A DNA stretch of 23,601 nt, from the IMG/VR virus record IMGVR_UViG_3300037504_001248, positions 1-23,601 of that record. The stretch is one strand, 5' to 3'. A program made the translations under genes and the position numbers. The DNA comes from a virus. This document shows positions 14,520 to 20,431 of the stretch, in pieces. How positions within the stretch are numbered: position 1 is the stretch's first letter; each line of letters starts with the position of its first letter. Below the pieces are notes generated by a model. It searched no databases, was not told the DNA's origin, and saw only the letters and a program-made list of their open reading frames with translations.

Positions 14520-15050
14520 CTAGCTGCCCAGGCTCACGCGGTCGTCTCCGAGCTCGTCGAGCTCGCGGCTGGGCTTGATGGCCAAGTAGAAGTTGAGCTG
14601 ACTGCCCACCCATGTCATGATGCTACCCGCGATGATGAGCCAGAACGGCGCGGACCACGCCCAGAACGCGGAGGGGACCACCATGATCAGGACCCGCGCT
14701 AGGGTCGAGACGGCGATGGTGATGCCAACGACGACGCCCTGCTTGACGGCGTCCGTCTGAGCGTTGAACCACGCCCACTTGACCAGTAGTAATGAGATGA
14801 ACACGCCGATAGCCACCCACCCCCCTGGCCCCGCCAGGAATTCCAGGAAGTCGGGGAGCGCCGGGATGGTGTCGGGATCAATGGTGCCGGGCGGTAGCTC
14901 GGGCGGCGTCGGCTCCACCGTCGGGGATGGCGGCACCGGCGTCGGCACCTGGCTGTCGCCGGGCCCCATCTGCGCGTTAGCCACCGAATACAGCATGACC
15001 AATCCCACAAAAACCAAGAGCAACGCAGAAAACAGCTTGTTCAGTTTCAT
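14520..15050 (-). CDS. Holin-like membrane protein with signal peptide and Pro-rich linker
   Basis: 176 residues, with GAGGAGG nine bases before the ATG. It has a signal peptide 'MKLNKLFSALLLVFVGLVM' with likely cleavage after 'VANA', then a Pro/Thr-rich linker (residues ~30-62). Membrane spans follow at about 73-90 ('GGWVAIGVFISLLLVKWAW'), 102-122 ('GVVVGITIAVSTLARVLIMVV') and 127-147 ('AFWAWSAPFWLIIAGSIMTW'). It ends with a charged tail. Three spans and a place before the peptidase point to a holin, which forms membrane holes to time lysis. The cleavable N-terminus and the extracytoplasmic linker are unusual for holins. Confidence 0.6.
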   Translation of the reverse strand: MKLNKLFSALLLVFVGLVMLYSVANAQMGPGDSQVPTPVPPSPTVEPTPPELPPGTIDPDTIPALPDFLEFLAGPGGWVAIGVFISLLLVKWAWFNAQTDAVKQGVVVGITIAVSTLARVLIMVVPSAFWAWSAPFWLIIAGSIMTWVGSQLNFYLAIKPSRELDELGDDRVSLGS

Positions 15051-15092
15051 CGTTTTTGCCTCCTCAGGCGTACTATGTGAACGGCTGCCAAC

Positions 15093-15142
15093 AAAAAAGG
15101 GGCTACCCAGACGCCGCCCTCGAGCGGCGCCCGGATAGCCCC
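15093..15142 (-). terminator. Rho-independent terminator after the RarA-C gene
   Basis: On the minus strand GGGGCTA (complement of 15136-15142) pairs with TAGCCCC (complement of 15099-15105), with an inner GC-rich stem, followed by six T residues (15093-15098). It ends the RarA-C transcript and separates the early genes from the lysis/late block. The 25 bases before it are repeated before the hairpin at 17363. Confidence 0.88.
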
Positions 15143-15143
15143 G

Positions 15144-15165
15144 GAATCTATGTCTACTGACAGGC
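15144..15165 (-). repeat. Pre-terminator repeat, copy A
   Basis: The minus-strand sequence CCTGTCAGTAGACATAG followed by ATTCCGGGG occurs here between the RarA-C stop and its terminator. With one base change it recurs near 17387-17411, again leading into a GC hairpin. It also contains a near-match (TCAGTAGACAT) to the 11-bp arm of the dyad modules. Confidence 0.55.
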
Positions 15166-15812
15166 TAACTGACGAACATATTCAACTGTGTGGTGTCATC
15201 CTCTTCCTGACGGCCCTTCTTCCCCCGGCGGCGTTTCCCCCACTTGGGGGCGTCGTTCTTCCCCGCCCGCCACAGCGCTTGCGCGCGCGCCGCGTAGGGG
15301 TCGGCCACGTCCCCGGGGTTCTCCAGCTTGCAGCCCACCTCGACCCAGAACTCGAAGTCCCGCCGCCCCAACTCCCGGCCCCGCTGCGTGTGCTTGTCCA
15401 GCGCGTAGTCCGGGATGGGCCGCATCTGGTGGCTGCTATGATCCTCGTACCACGCCTGCGTCACCACCCGCTGGAAGTGATCTGCCGTCCGCGCCTTCTT
15501 CGCCCGGCACATCAACAGGATCGCGTTGGCCAGGATCAGGCGGCACGTCCCGTCCTTCCCCTGCCCCCGGAACTCGAAGTACTGCGCCCGCAACGCCGGC
15601 AGCCGCACCATCATATCCGGGTCGGCGATCCCGATGTCCTCGTTGCAGATCACCAACAGCCGCCGCCACAGGTACTGCTCGTAGCGCGGCAACAGCTCCA
15701 GTGACCAGTAGAGGGCGTTCTCCTCGTTGCCGCGCCGGATGTCCTTCTGCAGCGCGCTGATCACCTCGTCCAGCGGGTACCCATTTTGCGTGTACAACTT
15801 GACGTAGCCCAT
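15165..15812 (-). CDS. Stand-alone RarA/MgsA C-terminal-like domain protein
   Basis: 215 residues, with AGGAGG before the ATG. Residues ~12-75 read 'YPLDEVISALQKDIRRGNE', 'ALYWSLELLP', 'YLWRRLLVICNEDIGIADP'. This is the conserved '..ISA..KsiRgsd..aAlYWl.rml..ge.p..iaRRLv..asEDIG.AdP' region of the RarA (MgsA) replication-associated recombination ATPase. There is no Walker ATPase domain before it. RarA acts at stalled replication forks, and this region makes the tetramer. A free copy could join or block host RarA, or have a separate replication role. The C-terminus is strongly basic then acidic ('KWGKRRRGKKGRQEEDD') and ends 'QLNMFVS', whose 'QLNMF' end resembles a beta-clamp-binding motif (QLxLF). 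Element R1 lies directly upstream. Confidence 0.72.
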   Translation of the reverse strand: MGYVKLYTQNGYPLDEVISALQKDIRRGNEENALYWSLELLPRYEQYLWRRLLVICNEDIGIADPDMMVRLPALRAQYFEFRGQGKDGTCRLILANAILLMCRAKKARTADHFQRVVTQAWYEDHSSHQMRPIPDYALDKHTQRGRELGRRDFEFWVEVGCKLENPGDVADPYAARAQALWRAGKNDAPKWGKRRRGKKGRQEEDDTTQLNMFVS

Positions 15813-15828
15813 CTCGACCTCCTGTGAG

Positions 15829-15911
15829 TTTAGTGGATACTGCTCTCACTCTCTCACAGGTGATCTCAAGTTGTCAAGCACGAGTTTGCTCGTGGGGCAC
15901 ACGAGTTTACC
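15829..15911 (-). promoter_or_regulatory. Early promoter/operator element R1
   Basis: On the minus strand: AAACTCGTG, then 12 bases, AAACTCGTG again (21-bp repeat distance), CTTGACA, 17 bases from TTGACA to AGAGAG, inside GTGAGAGAGTGAGAGCA. The same layout occurs at 18291, 19009 and 20350. It lies just before the ribosome site of the RarA-C gene. Its outer repeat overlaps the TAA of the upstream glycosyltransferase gene. Confidence 0.8.
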
Positions 15912-16644
15912 CAATGGTGGTAAGGTTCTGCCGGCGGGTCACCTGCACCTTGATCATGACCGTCGCTTTGCCCGGCACGATCTTCAGCCACGTGCCCCAC
16001 TTGTGCTTCAGATAGGCCAGTTCCCGCCGGTTGCGCTCTGCACTGCGCATGTGGGCGTTGCCCCCCGTGTTGTCGAAGCGCTGCTCCACGAACGCGAAGC
16101 GCAGATCCGAGCAAATGCAGCGGAAGCGCAGTTGCGCCTGCAAACAAAAGTCGATATCGGCCCGCACTTTCAGCGCGGGGTCGAAGCGCAGCTCCCGCCC
16201 GATGATGCCCATCGCGCCCCCTACCCAGCCGGAGAACGCAAACGGGTCCTGGTTGCGGAACTTGCGCACGTCCCCGCCGTTCTGGTTGAAGCCGAACACT
16301 GGCGTCCCCACCGTCCGCGCCACCTGCTCCGTGTTGGCCAGGATCTGCGCGATGGCGCGCGGATCGCTGATGGGCGCGCTGCGCCGGGGACGGCCCGCCA
16401 GCGCCTTCAGCACGCTGACGTCGTCGTCCACGATGAAGACCGTCTCGTCGGGCACGTGGTCCAGGATCCAGTTCTTGAGCGGCGCGATGCCCCGCACCTC
16501 GGGCGGGTGCGCCAGCAGTTCCGCGTCCAGGCCGGCGTAGTCAGCTACCTCGTCCTGGTGCACCACGACCAGCGCGCCGGGGAACAGCTTCAGCACGTGG
16601 GCGCAGGCCGCCACCCGCTTACGGCTGGGGATCACGACTCGCAT
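15907..16644 (-). CDS. Phage GT-A-like glycosyltransferase (resembles TET-associated glycosyltransferases)
   Basis: 245 residues from MRVVIPSRKRVAAC. I prefer this ATG (16644) because homologous proteins begin with a '..iviPSrgR' strand; an ATG 12 codons upstream is also open. The acidic metal site is 'VFIVDDDVSVL' (D73-D75). Later segments are 'GWVGGAMGIIGRELRFDP', 'VRADIDFCLQAQLRFR', 'DLRFAFVEQRFDNTGGN' and 'AYLKHKWG'. This pattern recalls the glycosyltransferases that accompany TET/JBP oxygenases in phages and glycosylate modified DNA bases. The gene overlaps a ParB-like gene by 26 bp, a pairing typical of phage DNA-modification loci. No TET gene lies in the window, so the substrate (DNA base or other) is open. 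Confidence 0.6.
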   Translation of the reverse strand: MRVVIPSRKRVAACAHVLKLFPGALVVVHQDEVADYAGLDAELLAHPPEVRGIAPLKNWILDHVPDETVFIVDDDVSVLKALAGRPRRSAPISDPRAIAQILANTEQVARTVGTPVFGFNQNGGDVRKFRNQDPFAFSGWVGGAMGIIGRELRFDPALKVRADIDFCLQAQLRFRCICSDLRFAFVEQRFDNTGGNAHMRSAERNRRELAYLKHKWGTWLKIVPGKATVMIKVQVTRRQNLTTIG

Positions 16645-17341
16645 CGTGTTGCCCCCAGCGTTCCAGGAAGCGTTGGCCATCCACCACGCGGCACAGGCCC
16701 ACCTTGCGGTGCCGCGCCCCCTTGCTGGTGGTGAAGGAGAAACCCTCCGGCCGGATCCCCAGCAGGTCCACGGCCTGGGACCAATCCCAGGTGTTGCGGA
16801 AGACCACCATCACGTAGTCGTAGTGCTCGAAGGGCTGCACCGTCATCTCCGGCACGGGGTCGTGGTCGTCGGCCTCCTCCGCCTCGTCCTCCTCCGCCGC
16901 CAGCTCGTTGATGATCGCGTCCAGCTCGTGCTGGTGGAAGAACGCCCCCAAGTCCAGGCCCTGCTCCACCCCGGCGGCCACTTGCTGGGCATCCCAGGCC
17001 AGGTTCAGCTCCTGCGCGCGGTTGTCGGCGAAGGCCAGCTCCCGGGCGGCGGGGTCCTCCGTGTCGTCGAGGTCCAGATCGAGGCGCTGGGTGACCACCA
17101 ACGTGTCGCCGGTGGTGGGGACCACCTGCACGTTGAAGCCGCCCAGCTCGGAGAGCACTTGGTGAGTCTTGTTGCCGCCGATCAGGCGGCCCTTCTTGTC
17201 GACCACCACGCCGCGTCCGACCCCAAAGCGGATCACGCTCTCGCGCAGGGAGAACATGCCGCGGTCGGTCCCCGCGTTGGCGTTCTGCTCATCCTGCCGG
17301 AGATCCTCCAGCCTTTTGATGGACGCTGCGTCGTCGGTCAT
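16619..17341 (-). CDS. ParB-like N-domain protein, DNA-modification type
   Basis: 240 residues, with a G-rich AGGGGGGGT right before the ATG. The N-terminal domain has 'LRQDEQNANAGTDRGMFSLRE', 'RGVVVDKKGRLIGGNKTHQVLSELG' and 'LAFADNRAQELNLAWD'. This is the ParB/sulfiredoxin fold in the form common beside phage DNA methylases, with 'IGGNKT' in place of ParB's 'GERR'. A very acidic linker (residues ~150-175, 'AAEEDEAEEADDHDP') leads to a C-terminal domain 'YDYVMVVFRNTWDWSQAVDLLGI' and 'KVGLCRVVDGQRFLE'. It probably binds or acts on DNA or nucleotides for the partner glycosyltransferase. The promoter at 17436-17464 lies upstream. Confidence 0.75.
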   Translation of the reverse strand: MTDDAASIKRLEDLRQDEQNANAGTDRGMFSLRESVIRFGVGRGVVVDKKGRLIGGNKTHQVLSELGGFNVQVVPTTGDTLVVTQRLDLDLDDTEDPAARELAFADNRAQELNLAWDAQQVAAGVEQGLDLGAFFHQHELDAIINELAAEEDEAEEADDHDPVPEMTVQPFEHYDYVMVVFRNTWDWSQAVDLLGIRPEGFSFTTSKGARHRKVGLCRVVDGQRFLERWGQHDASRDPQP

Positions 17342-17362
17342 ACCCCCCCCTGAAACACAAAC

Positions 17363-17388
17363 GGGGCCAGCCGCGAACGGCCGACCCC
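17363..17388 (-). terminator. Hairpin in the leader of the ParB-like gene (possible attenuator)
   Basis: GGGGCCAGCCG (17363-17373) pairs with CGGCCGACCCC (17378-17388), allowing G-U pairs, with a 4-base loop. On the minus strand it is followed by a T-rich stretch (GTTTGTGTTT) and then the ribosome site. It lies between the promoter at 17436 and the start at 17341, so it may act as an attenuator. It could also be the leftover terminator of a lost gene, because the preceding ~25 bases repeat the pre-terminator sequence at 15144. Confidence 0.55.
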
Positions 17389-17435
17389 GGAATCTATGTC
17401 TGCTGACAGGTCAAGTAGAACGTGTGTTCATCTCC

Positions 17436-17464
17436 ATTGTACTGAAAACAATACGGCTTGTCAA
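17436..17464 (-). promoter_or_regulatory. Sigma-70 promoter for the ParB-glycosyltransferase unit
   Basis: On the minus strand TTGACA (17459-17464) and TACAAT (17436-17441) are 17 bp apart. The predicted start is near 17429. A short inverted repeat (ATTGT ... ACAAT, on the plus strand) covers the -10 and spacer and could bind a regulator. This promoter differs from the R elements, so the ParB-like gene is outside that regulon. Confidence 0.82.
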
Positions 17465-17480
17465 CTAATCCACGCAAAAA

Positions 17481-17577
17481 AGGTCTAATAAGCGTGTTTA
17501 GCAGACATTTCCAACACAAAAACCGCCCCAAACGTTACGTTTGGGGCGGTGGAGTTCAGGTCAGAAATGTCCGTTAA
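17481..17577. repeat. 97-bp dyad-plus-half-site module, copy 3
   Basis: The dyad at 17481-17508 has arms AGGTCTAATAA and TTAGCAGACAT around GCGTGT. The solo half-site (TTAACGGACAT, minus strand) ends at 17577, exactly 80 bp from 17498. The solo site supplies the stop codon of radC (17574-17576), and the RadC terminator hairpin lies in the middle. This copy has the same orientation as copy 1. Its left arm is the most diverged of the set. Confidence 0.68.
17518..17550 (-). terminator. Rho-independent terminator of radC
   Basis: ACCGCCCCAAACG and CGTTTGGGGCGGT form a 13-bp perfect stem with a 3-base centre, followed on the minus strand by five T residues. It begins 24 bp after the radC stop and lies inside the third dyad module. 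Confidence 0.9.
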
Positions 17578-18272
17578 TCAAACCCCAACTGCCGCTCACG
17601 CATGCTCAGGTACCGGTTGCGCCCGATCACCAGGTGGTCCAGCACCTCGATCTCCATCAGCTGCCCGGCCTCCACCAGCCGCCGCGTCAGCGCCACGTCC
17701 TCCGGCGAGGGGCTGGGATCGCCCGAGGGGTGATTGTGCGCCACGATGATCGCCGCGCAGTTGCGCCGCGCCGCCCCCCGGAACACCTCCGCGATCCGCA
17801 CCAGCGAGGTGTTGAGACTCCCCTTGTAGAGCACGTCCTGGTCGATGATCCGGTTGCGCGTGTCCAAGAACACCACCACGAAGTGCTCCTGCTCCGCGTA
17901 ACTCAGCAGCGGCATCAGGGCCTGCGCCGCGTCCGATGGGGCGCGCACTTGCTGCCGCTCCTCCTGCTGGGCCGTCATCACCCGCCGCCCCAGCTCCAGG
18001 GCCGCCAGCACCTGCGCGGCCCGCGCCGCGCCGATCCCCTCCACCTCGACCAGCTCGCAGAGCTCCGCGTTGGCCAGTCCCTCCAGCCCGCCCAACGCCA
18101 CCAACAGGTCGTTGGCCTGGCACAACGCATCCCCCGTCTGGAGGATACAGGCCACCAGCTCCGCGCTGGAGACCCCGCGCGGCCCCACCTCGTGCAGCCG
18201 GTTCACCGGCCGCTCCTCCTCCGGCAACTCCGCGATGCGATACCCCTTGCGCTCCTGCTTGCCCTTGCTCAT
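17574..18272 (-). CDS. radC: RadC-family JAB/MPN protein
   Basis: 232 residues, with AAAGGAG and seven bases before the ATG. The N-terminal region has 'RPVNRLHEVGPRGVSSAELVACIL' and a helix-hairpin-helix 'LCELVEVEGIGAARAAQVLAALELGRR' (residues 72-97). The C-terminal JAB domain has 'EHFVVVFLDTRNRIIDQDVLYKGSLN' and the metal motif 'AHNHPSGDPSPSPED' with H179, H181 and D192. Members are common in phages and mobile elements; despite the name a DNA-repair role is not shown, and anti-restriction or DNA-processing roles have been proposed. It is a single-gene unit with element R2 upstream and its own terminator. Length and motifs are normal for the family. Confidence 0.92.
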   Translation of the reverse strand: MSKGKQERKGYRIAELPEEERPVNRLHEVGPRGVSSAELVACILQTGDALCQANDLLVALGGLEGLANAELCELVEVEGIGAARAAQVLAALELGRRVMTAQQEERQQVRAPSDAAQALMPLLSYAEQEHFVVVFLDTRNRIIDQDVLYKGSLNTSLVRIAEVFRGAARRNCAAIIVAHNHPSGDPSPSPEDVALTRRLVEAGQLMEIEVLDHLVIGRNRYLSMRERQLGFD

Positions 18273-18290
18273 CGTGTGCTCCTTTCAAGT

Positions 18291-18373
18291 GTTAGTGAAT
18301 GTTGCTCTCACTCTCTCACAAGGCCTCTCAAGATGTCAAGCACGAGTTTACCGGATTTGCACACGAGTTTTTC
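18291..18373 (-). promoter_or_regulatory. Early promoter/operator element R2
   Basis: Same layout as R1: two AAACTCGTG boxes 21 bp apart, CTTGACA joined to the inner box, 17 bp, AGAGAG within the GTGAGAG double repeat, and TTCACTAAC near the ribosome site of radC. The sequence TTAGTGAATG at its gene-side end is also found before the integrase (22132). Confidence 0.82.
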
Positions 18374-18384
18374 ACAGGTACAGC

Positions 18385-18410
18385 AAAAGGCCGGGGCTAG
18401 GGCCCCGGCC
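18385..18410 (-). terminator. Rho-independent terminator of the 18431 gene
   Basis: GGCCGGGGC (18389-18397) pairs with GCCCCGGCC (18402-18410) with a 4-base loop, followed on the minus strand by TTTTG. It lies between the stop at 18431 and element R2, separating the two units. Confidence 0.78.
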
Positions 18411-18430
18411 TTGATTACGCGCGGTCTCAC

Positions 18431-18991
18431 TCAATAACGTGCCAGCACCCTGGCGATCTCCACCGCAGCCTCGGTCGAGAGACCGTACATCCGCTGCACG
18501 GTGATGTAGGGGCCCTGCGAGCCGGGGTTCACCACGAACGTGCCGTGGCGCGTCCACACCTGCGAACACCCCTGCGTGTGTTTGGCCGTCTGCCCCACAA
18601 TCGCCGCCAGCTCGTCGGCCAGGTCCTGGACCCGCGCCTGGTCCATCGCCGCCTGGTACGCGCGCGCCACCGCCGCCTGGTAGGCAACCAGGTACGGTGT
18701 CACACATCGCCGCTGGATGTCGCGCGCCACCACCTCCACCGGCCGCTCCATACTCACTGTGATGGCCACGCTCTCCTCCTCACGCGGGGCGTGCCCGTGG
18801 GGGTACGCGCCGAAGACCCTCACCCGCTTTCGACCCCGCGTGCGCCGGATGCGGATCGCCGCGCCGGGGATTTCTGGGTTCACCCACTGCACCAGGTCGC
18901 GCTCGTGGTAGGTCGCGCGATCCAGATCCCAGCCCGGCACGTACTCCGCCACCTCCACCGCGAACAACATCACCTCATCCATCTTGTCCAT
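18431..18991 (-). CDS. Unknown phage early protein
   Basis: 186 residues from MDKMDEVMLFAVEVAEYV. I chose the ATG at 18991 because GAGGAGG stands right before it; an open extension of five codons overlaps the ribosome site. Visible features are 'VEVAEYVPGWDLDRATYHERDLVQWV', a basic beta strand pair 'AIRIRRTRGRKRVRVFGAYPHG', then 'SVAITVSMERPVEVVARDIQRR' and a helical middle. The C-terminal 'TFVVNPGSQGPYITVQRMYGLSTEAAVEIARVLARY' looks like a small alpha/beta unit. The 'l.i.r..grkri.v.G.yP.....' and 'r....ia.dI.RR.l..Y' patterns occur in proteins of mobile elements with no known role. Element R3 lies upstream, so it is expressed with the other early units. Confidence 0.7.
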   Translation of the reverse strand: MDKMDEVMLFAVEVAEYVPGWDLDRATYHERDLVQWVNPEIPGAAIRIRRTRGRKRVRVFGAYPHGHAPREEESVAITVSMERPVEVVARDIQRRCVTPYLVAYQAAVARAYQAAMDQARVQDLADELAAIVGQTAKHTQGCSQVWTRHGTFVVNPGSQGPYITVQRMYGLSTEAAVEIARVLARY

Positions 18992-19008
18992 CGTCGTCCT
19001 CCTCAAAG

Positions 19009-19088
19009 ATAGTGAACACTGCTCTCACTCTCTCACAGGCGCGCTCAGGTTGTCAAGCACGAGTTTTCCCAGATGCAGCACGAGTTGG
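19009..19088 (-). promoter_or_regulatory. Early promoter/operator element R3
   Basis: Same layout as R1, with one change in the outer box (CAACTCGTG). CTTGACA, the 17-bp spacing to AGAGAG and the GTGAGAG double repeat are kept. An AGTG-N2-CACT inverted repeat (AGTGAACACT) is at the gene-side end, as in R4. Confidence 0.8.
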
Positions 19089-19102
19089 GCCACCGTCCCA
19101 AG

Positions 19103-19129
19103 AAAAAAGCCGGGGGATGTCCCCCGGCT
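19103..19129 (-). terminator. Rho-independent terminator of the ParB operon
   Basis: AGCCGGGGG (19108-19116) and CCCCCGGCT (19121-19129) form a 9-bp perfect stem with a 4-base loop. On the minus strand six T residues follow. It ends the zinc-protein/ParB unit just before element R3. Confidence 0.9.
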
Positions 19130-19150
19130 CGGTGTGAGGGGCAGTGCCGG

Positions 19151-20122
19151 CTACAGCGTCTCCCCCGGGATCAGCGGGCTGGGCCCTTGGGGGAACCGCG
19201 TCAGCTTGTGCTGCAACAACCCCCGGTACACGGTCCCCACCACGCCGGCTGCGTCCCCGTGCCCGGCGTCCAGCAAGTCGCGGATGTACCGCTCCAGCGC
19301 TTGGGCGATGGAGCTGGCCTTGCGCACTGGTGGCAGCCCCGCCGCCACCGGGATCACCCGCTCTGGGCGCGCGGCGGCTTCGGCGGCCCGCACGTCCTCC
19401 ACGCTGGTCATAAAGGCGGCCATATCGAACATCGCCTCTTGGGCCTGCTCCGCCAGCAACTTGGCGCAGAGCTGGCGGAACTCCTTCAGCCGGGGCGTGT
19501 CCACCTCCGCCAGGTAACGCAGCGCGATCCGTTGCCGGTTGGTGTCCAGGTCCCGCAGCGCGTAAGCGTACTTGATGCCCATCTGGCCGTCTTTGACCAG
19601 CTTCTGGGCCTCGGGCACCAGGTCCAGCAGCGTCAGCCGCAGCCGCACCCGGCCCACCGGCACGTTGGCCGCCTCCGCCACCCGCTCCTCATCCCACCCG
19701 AACTGCGCCATCCGTTTGTGGTACGCCCGCGCCTCCTCCATCGGGTTGAGCTCCGCGCGGTGGATGTTCTCCAGCAGCATGATGCCGCTGGCGCGCTCAT
19801 CGTCCATCGCCCGCACCAGCGCCGGGATCGTCGCCCGACCCAATAGCTTGTGCGCGCGCCAGCGTCGCTCCCCGGCCACGATCTGGTAGCGTGGCTCCAG
19901 TTCGTCGTGACCACAAGCCGCGCAGGTGATAGGAAAGGGCGCTTCGGTGTACAGGGCGTCGCAGACCGGGCAGCGCTCCACCGGGCGCAGGCTGATCGGC
20001 TGGGCCAGCCCGTACTGCTGGATGCTGTCGGCCAACTCCTGCAACGCCACCGGGTCGAACGCCTCGCGGTCATTGTCGCCGGGGATGATGTGATCCACGC
20101 GAATCCACTGCTCCTCAGCCAT
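19151..20122 (-). CDS. parB: ParB/Spo0J-like protein with zinc-ribbon insertion
   Basis: 323 residues, with GGGGGGTG before the ATG and an 8-bp overlap with the small zinc protein. The ParB N-domain begins 'IRVDHIIPGDNDREAFDPVALQELADSIQQYGLAQPISLRPV'. The CTP-binding motif is 'AGERRWRAHK' (83-92), and 'MLLENIHRAELNPMEEARAY' is the next ParB box. A helix-turn-helix follows at ~145-165 ('DEERVAEAANVPVGRVRLRL'). Between strand and GERR motif is an insertion with CPVC (51-54) and CAAC (67-70), a zinc-ribbon pattern not found in ordinary ParB. There is no ParA gene nearby, so it may be a transcription regulator or plasmid-like partition factor. The C-terminal third is diverged and ends Pro-rich. 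Confidence 0.85.
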   Translation of the reverse strand: MAEEQWIRVDHIIPGDNDREAFDPVALQELADSIQQYGLAQPISLRPVERCPVCDALYTEAPFPITCAACGHDELEPRYQIVAGERRWRAHKLLGRATIPALVRAMDDERASGIMLLENIHRAELNPMEEARAYHKRMAQFGWDEERVAEAANVPVGRVRLRLTLLDLVPEAQKLVKDGQMGIKYAYALRDLDTNRQRIALRYLAEVDTPRLKEFRQLCAKLLAEQAQEAMFDMAAFMTSVEDVRAAEAAARPERVIPVAAGLPPVRKASSIAQALERYIRDLLDAGHGDAAGVVGTVYRGLLQHKLTRFPQGPSPLIPGETL

Positions 20123-20333
20123 GCTGCACCCCCCAGCGGCAGGTGCAGCGCACCCGCCGCGCGTCCACCACGACCTCGCCGGCCCCCTTGCAGATGGGGC
20201 AGCTCAGCGACATCTGCCGCGCGGCCGGCCGGGGCGCGAAGCCCCCAACGTGGCCGGCCGGGGCCGTGCCGGTGAACAGCGGCAAGACCTCCGCCGCCGA
20301 AAACATCTGGGTTTGCTCCCGTCGCGTCGTCAT
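20115..20333 (-). CDS. Small zinc-ribbon protein
   Basis: 72 residues, with AGGAGG five bases before the ATG. The N-terminal half is plain (MTTRREQTQMFSAAEVLPLF). The C-terminal half has 'CPICKGAGEVVVDARRVRCTC', a CxxC...CxC zinc pattern. It is the first gene after element R4 and overlaps the zinc-bearing ParB gene by 8 bp, so the two are made together. Small zinc proteins in phage early units often act on transcription or host proteins; the role here is unknown. Confidence 0.68.
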   Translation of the reverse strand: MTTRREQTQMFSAAEVLPLFTGTAPAGHVGGFAPRPAARQMSLSCPICKGAGEVVVDARRVRCTCRWGVQHG

Positions 20334-20349
20334 CAGAACCTCCTATGAG

Positions 20350-20431
20350 ATAGTGAACACTGCTCTCACTCTCTCACAGGCGCTCACAAGATGTCAAGCA
20401 CGAGTTTGCGCGTTGAGCACACGAGTTTTTC
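20350..20431 (-). promoter_or_regulatory. Early promoter/operator element R4
   Basis: Same layout as R1: two perfect AAACTCGTG boxes 21 bp apart, CTTGACA, 17 bp, AGAGAG, the GTGAGAG double repeat, then the AGTG-N2-CACT inverted repeat and the ribosome site of the small zinc protein. Confidence 0.83.

Noticed and set aside
15150-15176. A fifth dyad module near 15150
   Set aside because: The left arm TCAGTAGACAT is close to the family, but the right arm does not match and no half-site lies 80 bp away.
17411-17431. Six-residue leader peptide (MNTRST) before the ParB-like gene
   Set aside because: Its ATG is only four bases from the promoter -10, upstream of the expected RNA start.
15829-20431. 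R1-R4 as a CRISPR array
   Set aside because: The copies are ~0.7-2.5 kb apart, each before a gene, with no short regular spacers.
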